DNA of 64,000 bases, taken from Phytohabitans suffuscus (GTDB taxonomy: Bacteria; Actinomycetota; Actinomycetes; Mycobacteriales; Micromonosporaceae). The notes below the pieces were generated by a model. The model was not told the origin of the DNA. It saw only the letters and a list, made by a program, of their open reading frames with translations, and searched no databases. The DNA lies in assembly GCF_011764565.1 (NCBI RefSeq), contig NZ_AP022871.1, positions 6,386,320-6,450,319 of the forward strand. Direction: 5' to 3'. Both the position numbers and the translations under genes were made by a program. Of this stretch, positions 1 to 8,682 are shown in pieces; positions within the stretch are counted from its first letter, which is position 1; the number at the start of each line of letters is the position of its first letter.

Positions 1-59
1 GGGGTGTGACCCGAGATGGCGACAGCTGCTGGAGCCAGAGACAGAGGAGCGTTGAAACA

Positions 60-923
60 GTGACCATCGTGTGGGCAGGGCTGGCCGTGGGCGCGGTGTA
101 TGCCATCGTGGCCCTGACCATGAACCTGCCGCTGGCCCAGTCCGGCGTGTTCAACATCGCCCAAGGACAGATCCTGGTCCTGGGCCTCTACCTCTCCTAC
201 GCCGGCCTCGTCACGTTCGACCTCCCGTGGCCGGTGGTGATCGTCGGATCGGCCCTGATCTGTGGAGCATTCGCTCTGGTGGAGGATTTCGTGGCGATCC
301 GACCCCTGGTGGGCGACGAGAACCACGGGACGCTGGTGACCACGATCGGTGCGCTGACCATCATCCAGGGCGTGATCCTGGTCGTGTGGGGGCCGGACCC
401 GATCGGCTTGGAGTTCTTCGGGGGTACCGAGCCCTTCAGCCTGCTGGGCGGGCGACTGGTCCCTGTCGACCTGGTCGTCATCATCCTCGCGATCGTGCTT
501 GGCCTGACACTGCAGGTCGTCTCGAGCCGCACCCGGTGGGGCTTGAGCGGCCGGGCGGCCACAGAGGACGCGGACGCTGCCAAGGTCCGTGGCATCAACG
601 TGCCGCTGCTGCGCGTCGGGTCGCTCACCCTCGCGGGCGCGATCGCGGGTGCGGCCGCGGTCGTGATCGCCGCCAAGCTCAGCATCGCCAACGAGGCAGG
701 CTTACACCTGATGATCTACGGCTTCGTGGCCCTGATCATCGGCGGTGTCGGCAGCTTCGGCGGCTCGCTCGTCGCCGGGCTGGCCGTGGGCCTGGTCGAT
801 TCGCTCTCGGCCCGGTATCTGGGCAGCCAGTACTCCTCGGTGCTGATCTTCGCAATCCTTATGACCGTCCTGCTCGTCAAGCCGTCGGGTGTGTTCGGGC
901 GAGCTAGTGCGAGGCTGGTGTAG
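60..923 (+). CDS. livH: Branched-chain amino acid-type ABC transporter permease (LivH)
   Basis: Inner-membrane permease subunit of a Liv-type ABC importer, about 287 residues and almost entirely hydrophobic. It carries the LivH-typical motif GVFNIAQGQILVLG near the N-terminus and a conserved glycine-rich stretch GGVGSFGGSLVAGL before the last membrane segments. An earlier ATG at 6 would add 18 polar residues; GTG at 60, downstream of GAGGAG, matches the family start better. It is followed after 2 bp by the fused LivM-LivG-LivF gene, and the binding protein lies 10 kb downstream. Liv systems also import aromatic acids, amides and short carboxylates, and the surrounding catabolic genes suggest such a substrate rather than an amino acid. 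Family assignment is firm; the substrate is inferred. Confidence 0.9.
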   Translation: MTIVWAGLAVGAVYAIVALTMNLPLAQSGVFNIAQGQILVLGLYLSYAGLVTFDLPWPVVIVGSALICGAFALVEDFVAIRPLVGDENHGTLVTTIGALTIIQGVILVVWGPDPIGLEFFGGTEPFSLLGGRLVPVDLVVIILAIVLGLTLQVVSSRTRWGLSGRAATEDADAAKVRGINVPLLRVGSLTLAGAIAGAAAVVIAAKLSIANEAGLHLMIYGFVALIIGGVGSFGGSLVAGLAVGLVDSLSARYLGSQYSSVLIFAILMTVLLVKPSGVFGRASARLV

Positions 924-925
924 TC

Positions 926-3495
926 ATGTTGTCGCGTCTGAACCGCAGTTCGTGGGTGATCCCGGCGGTCGTCGCCGTCGTGGTCGCCGTCCTACCGAAC
1001 ATGGGCCTGTCGGTCTACTGGTCGACTCAGCTGATCCTGATCGCGATCTACTCGCTGATCGTGAGCGGGCTCAACCTCAGCTTCGGCTACGCCGGGCAGC
1101 TCGCGCTCGGCCAGGTGGCGTTCTTCGCGGCCGGTGCGTACGTCGCGGCGATCCTGCGGGTGCGCGCCGACAACCCCGAGCTTCTGATCGCTGTCGCCCT
1201 GGCCATGCTCCTGGCCGGGGTCATGGGCTTGGTGGTGGCATTGCCGGCCATCCGGCTGGGTGGTTGGCCACTGGCGCTCAGTTCGTTCTTCGTCGTGCTG
1301 CTGATCCCGGACGTGCTGCTGGTCTTCGAGGGTCTGACCAACGGCCGGCGCGGCATCATCGGCGTGTTCGGTCTGGAGTTCCTCGGTATCGAGATCGACC
1401 GGGATCGGTTCTACGTCCTCACGATGGCCTTGACAGCGCTCTGGCTCTTCGCACTGCGCAACCTGATCAAGTCTCGCTACGGTATGGCGCTGCAGCTGCT
1501 CAAGCAGAGCCCGCAGTTGGCCTCCTCGCTGGCGGTGAACGTGCCGATGCTGCGCTTTTCCGCCTACGGGATCGGTGCGCTCCCGGCCGGCTTGGCCGGG
1601 GTGCTGTTCGCCTACAACATCGGTATCGTCGACCCGACGAGCTTCAGCCTCCACATCGTGATGTCGCTGTTCGCCGCGTCGATCGTCGGCGGCGCACGCA
1701 GCATCTGGGGGGCTCCGGTCGGGGCCTTCCTGCTCGTGGCCGGCCCGATGCAGGCACAGTCCTTCGCGAGCTACTCGACGATCGCCTACGGCGTGTTCCT
1801 GATCGCCGTGGGCGTGTTCATCCCGGGTGGCCTGGCCGGCATCGGGTCGCGTGTGTGGGCCAAGGTCGCCGGGCGGTCGGCCCTTGAGAGGTCGCTGCGC
1901 GAGGTACCGGTGTCAGAGACCTCGATCGTGTTCCCGGGCAAGGAACTCATCGCGCGTGACGTGCACAAGCGGTTCGGCGGCCTGAAGGCGTTGGAGGGCG
2001 CGGAGCTGACAGCCGGGGCGGGCAAGGTGACGGCCCTCATCGGCCCCAACGGGGCCGGGAAGACCACTCTTCTGAACGCGATCTCCGGCTTCATCGACGT
2101 ACGTCAGGGCTCGATCCGGTTGGGTGACGACGATCTGATCGGCCGTTCCGCGGCGGACATCGCGCGACAGGGTGTGGCCCGAACATTTCAGACCCCCGCA
2201 TCCCACACGGGTTTACGGTCCTCGACGTCGTCGTGTCGGGTCGGCTTCGAGTGGGTCGGCTGGGGATGATCCCGGCCCTGCTGCGTCTGCCCAGCTTCCG
2301 GCGCCAGCGTCGTGAGGACGTCCAGGCAGCCCTCGAGGTGCTGCGCTTTGCCGGCCTGGAGGATCTGGCTGCGGCGGATGCCCAGTCGTTGCCGTTGGGG
2401 ACGCGTCGTCTGCTCGAAGTGGCACGCGCGCTTGCCGGAGCACCCGGTGTGGTGCTGTTGGACGAGCCTGCGGCCGGGCTCGACGAGGCCGGTATCGAGG
2501 GCCTGCAGACGCTGATATCGCGAGCGAGGGACGCGGGCGCCACGATCGTGCTGGTCGAGCACAACGTCCCGTTCGTCATGAGCGTCGCCGACTCGGTCTG
2601 GGTGATGAACCTGGGCAAACCGCTGGTCAACGGCACCCCCGAGGAGATTCGTAACAACGCCGCCGTGCTCGACGTCTACCTCGGGCGCGGAGCCCAGCCC
2701 TTGGACACGGTGGCCAAGGTGGCCAAGGGCGTGGCTGCCGAGCAACTGCTGGCGCCGGCGGAGGTGGCACCGAGCACCGTCGGGGCCGGGCCGCTGCTCG
2801 TCGCGGACCGCGTATCGGTCGGCTACGGAGATCTGACCGTGGTCCGTGAGGTCAGCGTCGAGCTGAACGCCGGCAGGACGACGGCACTGTTCGGCCGTAA
2901 CGGCGCCGGCAAGACAACCCTGCTGGGAGGTCTGTCCGGCCTCCTGCCAGCCGGCACGGGCACCATCCACCTCGACGGCCGTGACATCACCTCGCTGAAG
3001 CCCTGGACGCGTGCGGCGAAGGGAATTGCCCTGGTCCAGGAGGGCAAGCGGATCTTCCGGGGGCTGACGGTCCACGAGAATCTCGTCCTGGCCCTGCCGC
3101 GGGGTCTGACCCGAGCGGCGGCAGCCGAGCGCATCGACCAGGTCTGCGACCGGTTCCCGGTCCTGGCCGTGAGGCGCAACCATCGGGCGGGCTCTTTGAG
3201 CGGCGGTCAGCAGCAGATGCTCGCGCTGGGCTCTGCCCTGGCTGCTGGCCCACGCGTCCTGCTGATCGACGAACCATCGTCGGGGCTGGCCCCCGTCGTG
3301 GTCCAGGAACTCCTCACAGCGGTGAGCCGCTTCAAGCAGGAAGGTGTGGCGGTCCTGTTGGTCGAGCAACTCGTGGAGGAAGTGTTGAACGGACATGCCG
3401 AGCAGGTGGTCGTGCTTGACGGCGGAAAGCTTGTGCACAGTGCAGACGCGACATCCACGTCGGTCGACGAGATCGCCGCGAGCTATGTGGGCTGA
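926..3495 (+). CDS. livM-livG-livF: Fused LivM permease-LivG ATPase-LivF ATPase (apparent frameshift)
   Basis: After correction of one base, a single polypeptide of about 856 residues. Residues 1-310 are a LivM permease with many membrane segments. From about 335 there is a LivG-type ATPase with Walker A GPNGAGKTT, Q-loop ARTFQTP and Walker B VVLLDEPAAGLDE. From about 620 there is a LivF-type ATPase with GRNGAGKTT, signature LSGGQQQM and LLIDEPSSGL. As given, the frame breaks at the C5 run at 2193-2197; one more C restores ARTFQTPRIPHGFTVLDVVV, the usual LivG continuation. No start with a ribosome site is seen at either ATPase boundary, so all three appear covalently fused. It follows livH by 2 bp. 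Confidence 0.85.
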
Positions 3496-3498
3496 CCG

Positions 3499-4284
3499 AT
3501 GAGCGCACCGGAACTCGTGCGGCTGACGGTGGCCGACGGGATTGGCACGATCAGGCTCGACCGTCCCAAGGTCAACGTCCTCAACGTGCAGCTGATGACC
3601 GAACTGAGAGAAGCCGCGGCCGCCGTCGCCGAGGACGATGCCGCCCGCGCCGTGGTGCTCTACGGCGGCCAGCGGGCGTTCGCGGCCGGCGTCGATATCA
3701 CTGAGATGAAGGACCTCACCTATCCCGAAATGCTCAAACGATCGGGTTGGATGCAGGACGTGTTCAAGGAGGTCGCCCGTATCCCGAAGCCGGTCGTCGC
3801 CGCCGTCACCGGCTACGCCCTCGGCGGTGGATGCGAACTGGCGCTGTGTGCCGATCACCGCATCGCGGCTGACGACGCACAGCTCGGTCAGCCTGAGGTT
3901 CTCCTCGGAGTCATCCCGGGCGCCGGCGGGACCCAGCGGCTCACCCGCCTGATCGGTACCAGCAGGGCGAAGGATCTCATCTACACAGGGCGCTTCGTGA
4001 AGGCAGACGAGGCGCTGACACTCGGTCTGGTCGACAGGGTCGTACCGGCCGCTTCGGTATACGACGAGGCGTGCGCGTGGGCGGCGCAGTTCGCCCGCGG
4101 CCCCGCCCTCGCCCTGCGGGCGGCGAAGGTGGCCATCGACCGAGGCATCGAGACCGACCTCGACACCGGGATCGAGATCGAACGGCAGGAGTTCGCGGCG
4201 CTGTTCGCGACGGAAGACCGCGCGACGGGGATGCGGTCCTTCATCACCAACGGCCCGGGGAGGGCATCCTTCAGTGGCCGGTGA
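3499..4284 (+). CDS. Enoyl-CoA hydratase/isomerase family protein
   Basis: Crotonase-fold protein of 261 residues. The oxyanion-hole segments are visible as GGQRAFAAGVDITEM and TGYALGGGCELALCAD, followed by GVIPGAGGTQRLTRLIG with the catalytic-type Glu region (QPEVLLGVIPG). Such enzymes hydrate 2-enoyl-CoA esters in beta-oxidation of fatty, aromatic or terpenoid acids. The start is ATG 3 bp after the LivF stop, so it is cotranscribed with the importer. This supports a CoA-dependent degradation route for whatever is imported. No CoA ligase or thiolase is in the window, so it serves a pathway completed elsewhere. Confidence 0.9.
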   Translation: MSAPELVRLTVADGIGTIRLDRPKVNVLNVQLMTELREAAAAVAEDDAARAVVLYGGQRAFAAGVDITEMKDLTYPEMLKRSGWMQDVFKEVARIPKPVVAAVTGYALGGGCELALCADHRIAADDAQLGQPEVLLGVIPGAGGTQRLTRLIGTSRAKDLIYTGRFVKADEALTLGLVDRVVPAASVYDEACAWAAQFARGPALALRAAKVAIDRGIETDLDTGIEIERQEFAALFATEDRATGMRSFITNGPGRASFSGR

Positions 4285-4290
4285 GCGTTC

Positions 4291-5160
4291 GTGAAGCTGG
4301 GCGTATGGCTCCCGGTCGTGTCCACCCACCCTGGCTCCGGCGAGGCGGGCTGGCAGGCGACCGGAACAGCGACCGACCTGCTCTCGATCACTCAGGCCGC
4401 CGAACGCCTCGGCTACGACTGCGTCTGCGCCCCGGAACACGTGGGCGTTCCGATCGGCCGTAGCCACGGAACGGTCTACTGGGATCCGGTATCCACGCTC
4501 GGCTTCCTCGCCGGCGGCACGAGCGTGATCCGGCTCGCGGTCCTCGTGGCCGTGCTCGGCTACCACCATCCGCTCGAACTGGCCAAGCGCTACGGGACGC
4601 TGCAACACCTGGCCGGCGAGCGGATCGTGCTCGGCGTGGGCGCGGGCGGGACGCAGGAGGAGTTCGACCTTCTGGGCGCCTCCTTCCACGACCGCGGCGT
4701 CCGCGCTGACGAGAGCCTTCAGGCGATCCGGGCCGCCATGGGCACCACGACGCCGTCCTTCGCCGGTAGGCACCACTCGTTCGGCGGCGTCGTGGTCAAC
4801 CCGTCGCTGGCCGCCGGCACGCCGATCTGGGTCGGGGGGATGAGCCGGGCAGCCGTACGGCGCGCTGTCCGGCTCGGCGACGGCTGGGCGCCGACCGGGC
4901 TCACTATCGACGCCCTGCGCGAGCAGGTGCGCACCCTCGCCCCACAACTGCGGGACAGGCCGGGCTTCGAGGTGGTGTACCTACCTCGGCCCGAGCAGGT
5001 CCTCAACCCCGCCGACGCCCCGGCCAAGGCCGCTGAGCTGCTGGACGCGGTGGCGGGAGCGGGCGCAACGACGCTGCTTCCCCGGCTCTCGAGCCGCTCG
5101 GCTGGCCATTACGTCGAACAGCTAGCCGCCCTGGCCGAGGTCGCGGGCCAGCTGAACTGA
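4291..5160 (+). CDS. LLM-class F420-dependent oxidoreductase
   Basis: Luciferase-like TIM-barrel oxidoreductase of 289 residues. It starts MKLGVWLPVV (GTG start) and has the family's RLAVLVAVLGYHHPLELAKRYGTLQHL strand-helix region (here described in part), the glycine-rich ERIVLGVGAGGTQEEFDLLG, and the RADESLQAIRAAM helix. Actinomycete members use cofactor F420 rather than FMN, which is family knowledge; the residues cannot settle it here. It lies 6 bp after the enoyl-CoA hydratase and ends 37 bp before the convergent flavin oxidoreductase. The role is probably reduction or oxidation of a pathway intermediate. Confidence 0.85.
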   Translation: MKLGVWLPVVSTHPGSGEAGWQATGTATDLLSITQAAERLGYDCVCAPEHVGVPIGRSHGTVYWDPVSTLGFLAGGTSVIRLAVLVAVLGYHHPLELAKRYGTLQHLAGERIVLGVGAGGTQEEFDLLGASFHDRGVRADESLQAIRAAMGTTTPSFAGRHHSFGGVVVNPSLAAGTPIWVGGMSRAAVRRAVRLGDGWAPTGLTIDALREQVRTLAPQLRDRPGFEVVYLPRPEQVLNPADAPAKAAELLDAVAGAGATTLLPRLSSRSAGHYVEQLAALAEVAGQLN

Positions 5161-5197
5161 CTCAAGCGGTACGCCGCGATCGGTCTGGGAGGAATGC

Positions 5198-6400
5198 CTA
5201 GCTCATCGGGAGACTCTCCGACTTCTGGCGTGCGTCGCTGTAACGGGTGAGCGGTGTCTCGCCCGCCCGGTCAAGGTGCCGCAGGACGCGAAGCCGCTTG
5301 TCCAGCCACCAGCCTGCTTCCTTGTGCCACTGGTCAAAGTCTGGGCCTATCAGGCGTTCCCGGGCCAGGTGTGGCCAGTTCGGCTGGGCGAGCACCTCCC
5401 GTCCGATGGCGATGAGGTCGGCGTCGCCGTGCTGCAGGATCGCCTCGGCCTGCTCCGGGTCGACGATGAGCCCGACCGTCGCGACAGGCATGTCAAGCGC
5501 CCGGCGGATCGCCGCGGAGTACGGCGTGTGGAAGGCATATCCCCTTCGGACGCGTGTGTCGCTGGAGCGGTCCGCGCTGACGCCGCCGGAAGAGCAGTCA
5601 ATCGCGTCGACGCCGTGCAGCCGAAGCTCGCGGGCGAACGCGATCGTGTCGTCGATGGTGAGCCCGCCGTCGATGCCGTCGACCGTGGAGGTGCGGTACA
5701 GGATCGGGACGTCGTCGGGAACGGCTGCTCGGATCGCCTCCACCACCTCGATCGCCAGTCGCATGCGTGCCGTCGCGGCGCCGCCGTAGCCGTCGGCGCG
5801 GTGGTTGGAGACGGGCGAGAGGAAGCTGTGCAGGAGGTACCCGTGGGCGCCGTGGATGTCGATGAGCTCGAACCCGGCGTCGACTGCCCGGGCGGCGGCA
5901 TCCGCCCAGCGCAGCACGAGCGCGGCGATGTCGGCCTCGGTCAGCTCCGATGGTGCCTGCCAGCCCGGGCCGGCGGGCTCGGCCGTGGGACCGACTACGG
6001 GCCAGGGTGGCTCGCCCCGGACGGCATCGGCCTCGGTCAGCGGGCCGGCTCCGTCCCAGGGAGCCTGCGTGGATGCCTTGCGCCCGGCGTGGGCGAGCTG
6101 GATGCCGGCTACCGCTCCCTGCCCTTTGAGGAACGCGCTGACTGGCCGCAGCGCGTCCATCTGCAGGTCGCTCCACAGGCCCAGGTCGCCGTGGGAGATC
6201 CGGCCGCGGCTCTCGACGGCCGTAGCCTCTGCTACCACCAGTCCGGCTCCGCCGAGGGCGAGCCGGCCGAGGTGCACGAGGTGGAAGTCGTTGGCAATCC
6301 CACCGTGTGCGGCATAGGTGCACATGGGCGACACCATCACGCGGTTGGGGACCGTGACGCCACGGAGCTCCAACGGCCGGAACAACAGGGGAGCACTCAT
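5198..6400 (-). CDS. Old Yellow Enzyme-family NADH:flavin oxidoreductase
   Basis: FMN-dependent ene-reductase-type protein of 400 residues. It starts MSAPLLFRPLELRGVTVPNR, typical of OYE/YqjM-like enzymes, then VMVSPMCTYAA, GIQLAHAGRKAS, the catalytic/binding block DIHGAHGYLLHSFLSP, and C-terminal TVGLIVDPEQAEAIL and LIAIGREVLAQPNWP. A longer start at 6448 would add an unrelated 16-residue leader. ATG at 6400 was chosen because homology begins there. It is divergent from the alcohol dehydrogenase at 6598. Such enzymes reduce activated C=C bonds of enones, which fits terpenoid or steroid-like degradation; the substrate is unknown. Confidence 0.88.
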   Translation of the reverse strand: MSAPLLFRPLELRGVTVPNRVMVSPMCTYAAHGGIANDFHLVHLGRLALGGAGLVVAEATAVESRGRISHGDLGLWSDLQMDALRPVSAFLKGQGAVAGIQLAHAGRKASTQAPWDGAGPLTEADAVRGEPPWPVVGPTAEPAGPGWQAPSELTEADIAALVLRWADAAARAVDAGFELIDIHGAHGYLLHSFLSPVSNHRADGYGGAATARMRLAIEVVEAIRAAVPDDVPILYRTSTVDGIDGGLTIDDTIAFARELRLHGVDAIDCSSGGVSADRSSDTRVRRGYAFHTPYSAAIRRALDMPVATVGLIVDPEQAEAILQHGDADLIAIGREVLAQPNWPHLARERLIGPDFDQWHKEAGWWLDKRLRVLRHLDRAGETPLTRYSDARQKSESLPMS

Positions 6401-6441
6401 CGTCGCCGCCTTGGGGTCGCGCTCAACAGCCCTACCGCCGG

Positions 6442-6462
6442 CTATCATATGAATAATCTAAC
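6442..6462. promoter_or_regulatory. Candidate TetR operator between OYE and alcohol dehydrogenase
   Basis: The AT-rich 21-bp segment contains, on the minus strand, the half-site GTTAGA followed by TTATTC. It shares GTTAGA plus an AT-rich core with sites at 8629 and 16169. It overlaps a minus-strand TATGAT at 6444-6449 that resembles a -10 box for the flavin oxidoreductase starting at 6400. The divergent position suggests it controls both flanking genes. The second half-site is poorly conserved here. Confidence 0.45.
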
Positions 6463-6597
6463 CGTTGGGGTAGGTGGTGTCGTAGCGCGGGCGTGCTGGA
6501 AACCAGCGGTGACCCTGCCTGGCATCGCCATCGCGTCAGCTGCTGACCAAGCTCGCCGCCGACTGACCGCCGTGACCGTCGAGAAAGGGCACGAGGA

Positions 6598-7632
6598 ATG
6601 AAAGCAGCGGTGCTGCACGCCCCCGGGCAGATCCGGGTCGTCGACGCCCCAGACCCAATGATCCAGGAGCCGAGCGACGCGCTGGTCCGCGTCCTCCTTT
6701 GCTGTCTGTGCGGCAGTGACCTTCACCCCTACCGCAGCCGGTCCACCGCACCGGTCGGCAAGTGGATGGGCCACGAGTTCGTCGGCGTGATCGAGGAGAC
6801 CGGCGCAGACGTGGCGAGGCTGCGTCGGGGTGACGTGGTGATCGCGCCGTTCGGCTGGTCGGACGGCACATGCGACCGCTGCCGCGACGGCCTGCCCAGC
6901 TCCTGCCGGCGCGGCGGATTCTGGGGGGCCAGCGGGGCGCCCGGAGCGCAGGCGGAAGCCGTGCGGGTCCCGCTCGCCGACGGCACGCTGGTGAAGGCGC
7001 CCGTGACGGAGCACTCGGCTTTGCTGCCGTCCCTTCTGACACTTTGCGACGTCTTCGGCACCGGCCACCATGCGGCCGTCAAGGGCGGCGTCGGCCCGGA
7101 CGCCGTGGTCACGGTCGTCGGCGATGGCGCCGTCGGCCTGCTGGCGGTGCTGTCCTGCCGGCTGCTCGGTGCCAGCCGCATCATCCTCATGGGGCGTCAT
7201 CGGCCCCGGACCGCGCTGGGCGTCGAGTTCGGGGCGACCGATGTCGTGGTCGAGCGGGGGCAGGAAGGCATCGAACGGGTGATGGACCTTACCAGGGGAG
7301 CGGGATCCCGGGTGGTGATCGAGGCGGTCGGCAGCCTTCCCGCCTACGAACAGGCCCTCGGGATCGTGCGTCCCGGCGGCGTGATCAGCAGGGTCGGGCT
7401 CCCTCAGTACGACGAGGCGCCGGTGGGGCTGCGGATGTTCGTACCCAACATCACCCTCACGGGCGGAACCGCGCAGGTGCGCGCGTACATCGAGCACCTG
7501 CTGCCGAGCGTGCTCGACGGCGTCGTCGATCCCGGGCGTGTGTTCGATCGCACCCTGGCCCTCGACGACGCCGCCGCGGCCTACCGCGCCATGGACACCC
7601 GTGCCTCGCTCAAGGTGCTACTGAAGCCTTGA
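6598..7632 (+). CDS. Zinc-dependent alcohol dehydrogenase (MDR family)
   Basis: Medium-chain dehydrogenase/reductase of 344 residues. The catalytic-zinc Cys sits in LLCCLCGSDLHPYR and the following GHE in WMGHEFVGVIEETG. The structural-zinc loop is CDRCRDGLPSSCRRGG, which keeps three closely spaced Cys rather than the usual four. The Rossmann motif is VTVVGDGAVGLLAVL. It oxidises an alcohol or reduces a carbonyl with NAD(P). ATG at 6598 follows GAGGA. Its 3' end overlaps the convergent tetR-like gene by 15 bp. It is probably controlled by the divergent promoter region with the GTTAGA site at 6442. Confidence 0.9.
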   Translation: MKAAVLHAPGQIRVVDAPDPMIQEPSDALVRVLLCCLCGSDLHPYRSRSTAPVGKWMGHEFVGVIEETGADVARLRRGDVVIAPFGWSDGTCDRCRDGLPSSCRRGGFWGASGAPGAQAEAVRVPLADGTLVKAPVTEHSALLPSLLTLCDVFGTGHHAAVKGGVGPDAVVTVVGDGAVGLLAVLSCRLLGASRIILMGRHRPRTALGVEFGATDVVVERGQEGIERVMDLTRGAGSRVVIEAVGSLPAYEQALGIVRPGGVISRVGLPQYDEAPVGLRMFVPNITLTGGTAQVRAYIEHLLPSVLDGVVDPGRVFDRTLALDDAAAAYRAMDTRASLKVLLKP

Positions 7633-8331
7633 CTTCGGCTCCACGACGGGCCGCTGCGGTGGGTGCACGGCCAACCCCTGGGCCCAGACGTCGGTCAAGA
7701 CGCCGAGAATCTGGTCGCGCGTGAGGTTCCAATGCCCGGAGACCCAGTAGACCGCGAACCTGTGCAGTTGGATCATGAGGATCTCAAAGCGGAAGCGCGC
7801 GGCTTCGGCGTCGAAGCCCTCCCGCGGGTGGGTGAGGATCGGGACCGCCTCAGCACAGCGCCTCATGAGCTCCATGCGGACCTGCCTGATCTCGGGGTCG
7901 ACCAGGCCGGCCTCCTCAAGGAACGGAAGCCAGCGCCCGCGCTCCTCGTGGAACCGGACCGCGCCGTCGATCCAGCTCCGCAGGTCCTGCGGCGTGTAGG
8001 GTGCGGCCAGCACCTTGTTCAGGTCGCCATATAGCGCCTGTACGCGCGGCATCCACTCACCCTCGTAGAACTCATGGACGATCTGCGACTTGCCGGAGTA
8101 GTGCAGGTAGAACGTCGCCCGACTGACACCGCCGTACCGGGCGATGTCATCGACCGTGGTCCGCAGGTAGCCCTGGACGGCGAAGAGCTCGAAGGCGGCA
8201 TCACGAAGCAACCGGCGAGTGCTGACACGCTCGACCTTCTTGAATCGCGGTCTGCTGGACGACGGCGGGCTCTCGGGCACGGACTCAGGGTACGGCGGCA
8301 CGGACTCAGGGTACGGCCTCGCGGACCCCAC
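7618..8331 (-). CDS. TetR-family transcriptional regulator
   Basis: Regulator of 237 residues. The N-terminal helix-turn-helix region reads TRRLLRDAAFELFAVQGYLR followed by TTVDDIARYGGVSRATFYLHY, the classic TetR signature, from about residue 40. A variable ligand domain follows. The start is GTG at 8331, 6 bp after the ferredoxin stop, so the two are cotranscribed. The first 30 residues are proline-rich and contain an in-frame 7-residue duplication (PYPESVP twice), which is unusual. If the gene instead started at the later GTG near the HTH, the duplicated DNA would be untranslated leader. It is the likely regulator of this catabolic locus and the candidate binder of the GTTAGA sites. Confidence 0.9.
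   Translation of the reverse strand: MGSARPYPESVPPYPESVPESPPSSSRPRFKKVERVSTRRLLRDAAFELFAVQGYLRTTVDDIARYGGVSRATFYLHYSGKSQIVHEFYEGEWMPRVQALYGDLNKVLAAPYTPQDLRSWIDGAVRFHEERGRWLPFLEEAGLVDPEIRQVRMELMRRCAEAVPILTHPREGFDAEAARFRFEILMIQLHRFAVYWVSGHWNLTRDQILGVLTDVWAQGLAVHPPQRPVVEPKSRLQ
8279..8320. repeat. 21-bp tandem duplication at the 5' end of the tetR-like gene
   Basis: Two adjacent copies of a 21-bp unit containing ACGGACTCAGGGTACGGC. On the minus strand they are in frame and encode PYPESVP twice. Only the last few bases of the second copy differ. Confidence 0.8.
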
Positions 8332-8337
8332 GTCGCT

Positions 8338-8529
8338 TCAGAGATCGATGAGCCTGATGGCCGCAGTGGGGCATACCGCCTCCGCCTCCAACGCAGCCTC
8401 GCGGTGTTCGTCATCGATCGGGTCCCGGCGTACCTCGGCGTGAGCCTCGCCGAGGACGAACAGGTCAGGGCTGGTCGCGGAGCAGTACCCAGAAAGGGTG
8501 CATACCTGTGGATCTACCTGTGCGCGCAT
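8338..8529 (-). CDS. Small ferredoxin, P450 partner type
   Basis: Ferredoxin of 63 residues of the short actinomycete type that donates electrons to P450s. Three cluster cysteines are seen: Cys10 and Cys16 in CTLSGYC, and Cys53 in AVCPTAAI. The usual fourth-ligand position is Ser13, so a [3Fe-4S] cluster, or a [4Fe-4S] cluster with a non-Cys ligand, is expected. ATG at 8529. It is divergent from the P450 at 8683 across a promoter region with two inverted repeats and is followed by the TetR gene. Its electron source is probably the ferredoxin reductase at 14697. Confidence 0.9.
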   Translation of the reverse strand: MRAQVDPQVCTLSGYCSATSPDLFVLGEAHAEVRRDPIDDEHREAALEAEAVCPTAAIRLIDL

Positions 8530-8588
8530 GTCACGCCGCCTTTCGGGTGGGCTGAAGGGGCCGCCGGAACGGCCCTCGCCGGCTTACT

Positions 8589-8646
8589 AGACGGCCTGTC
8601 TACCGTCTCTTGACACCGTGTCCAAGTAGTTAGATATTAATTCTAC
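8589..8646. promoter_or_regulatory. Divergent promoter and operators between ferredoxin and P450
   Basis: There are two inverted-repeat signals. The first is AGACGG (8589-8594) and CCGTCT (8603-8608), separated by 8 bp. The second is the AT-rich GTTAGATATTAATTCTAC (8629-8646), flanked by the wider arms AAGTAG/CTACTT. A consensus -35 TTGACA lies at 8610-8615 and, 17 bp on, GATATT at 8633-8638 could be the -10 for the P450. The GTTAGA site overlaps that -10, a natural position for repression by the nearby TetR protein. Confidence 0.55.
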
Positions 8647-8682
8647 TTCGGTGTGACCGTCATCACCTGCGGGGAGACTGAG

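Noticed and set aside
2188..4947. 919-codon minus-strand open frame opposite livF, ech and LLM genes
   Set aside because: It is antisense to three clear genes, low in complexity, has no motifs, and arises from GC-rich third positions.
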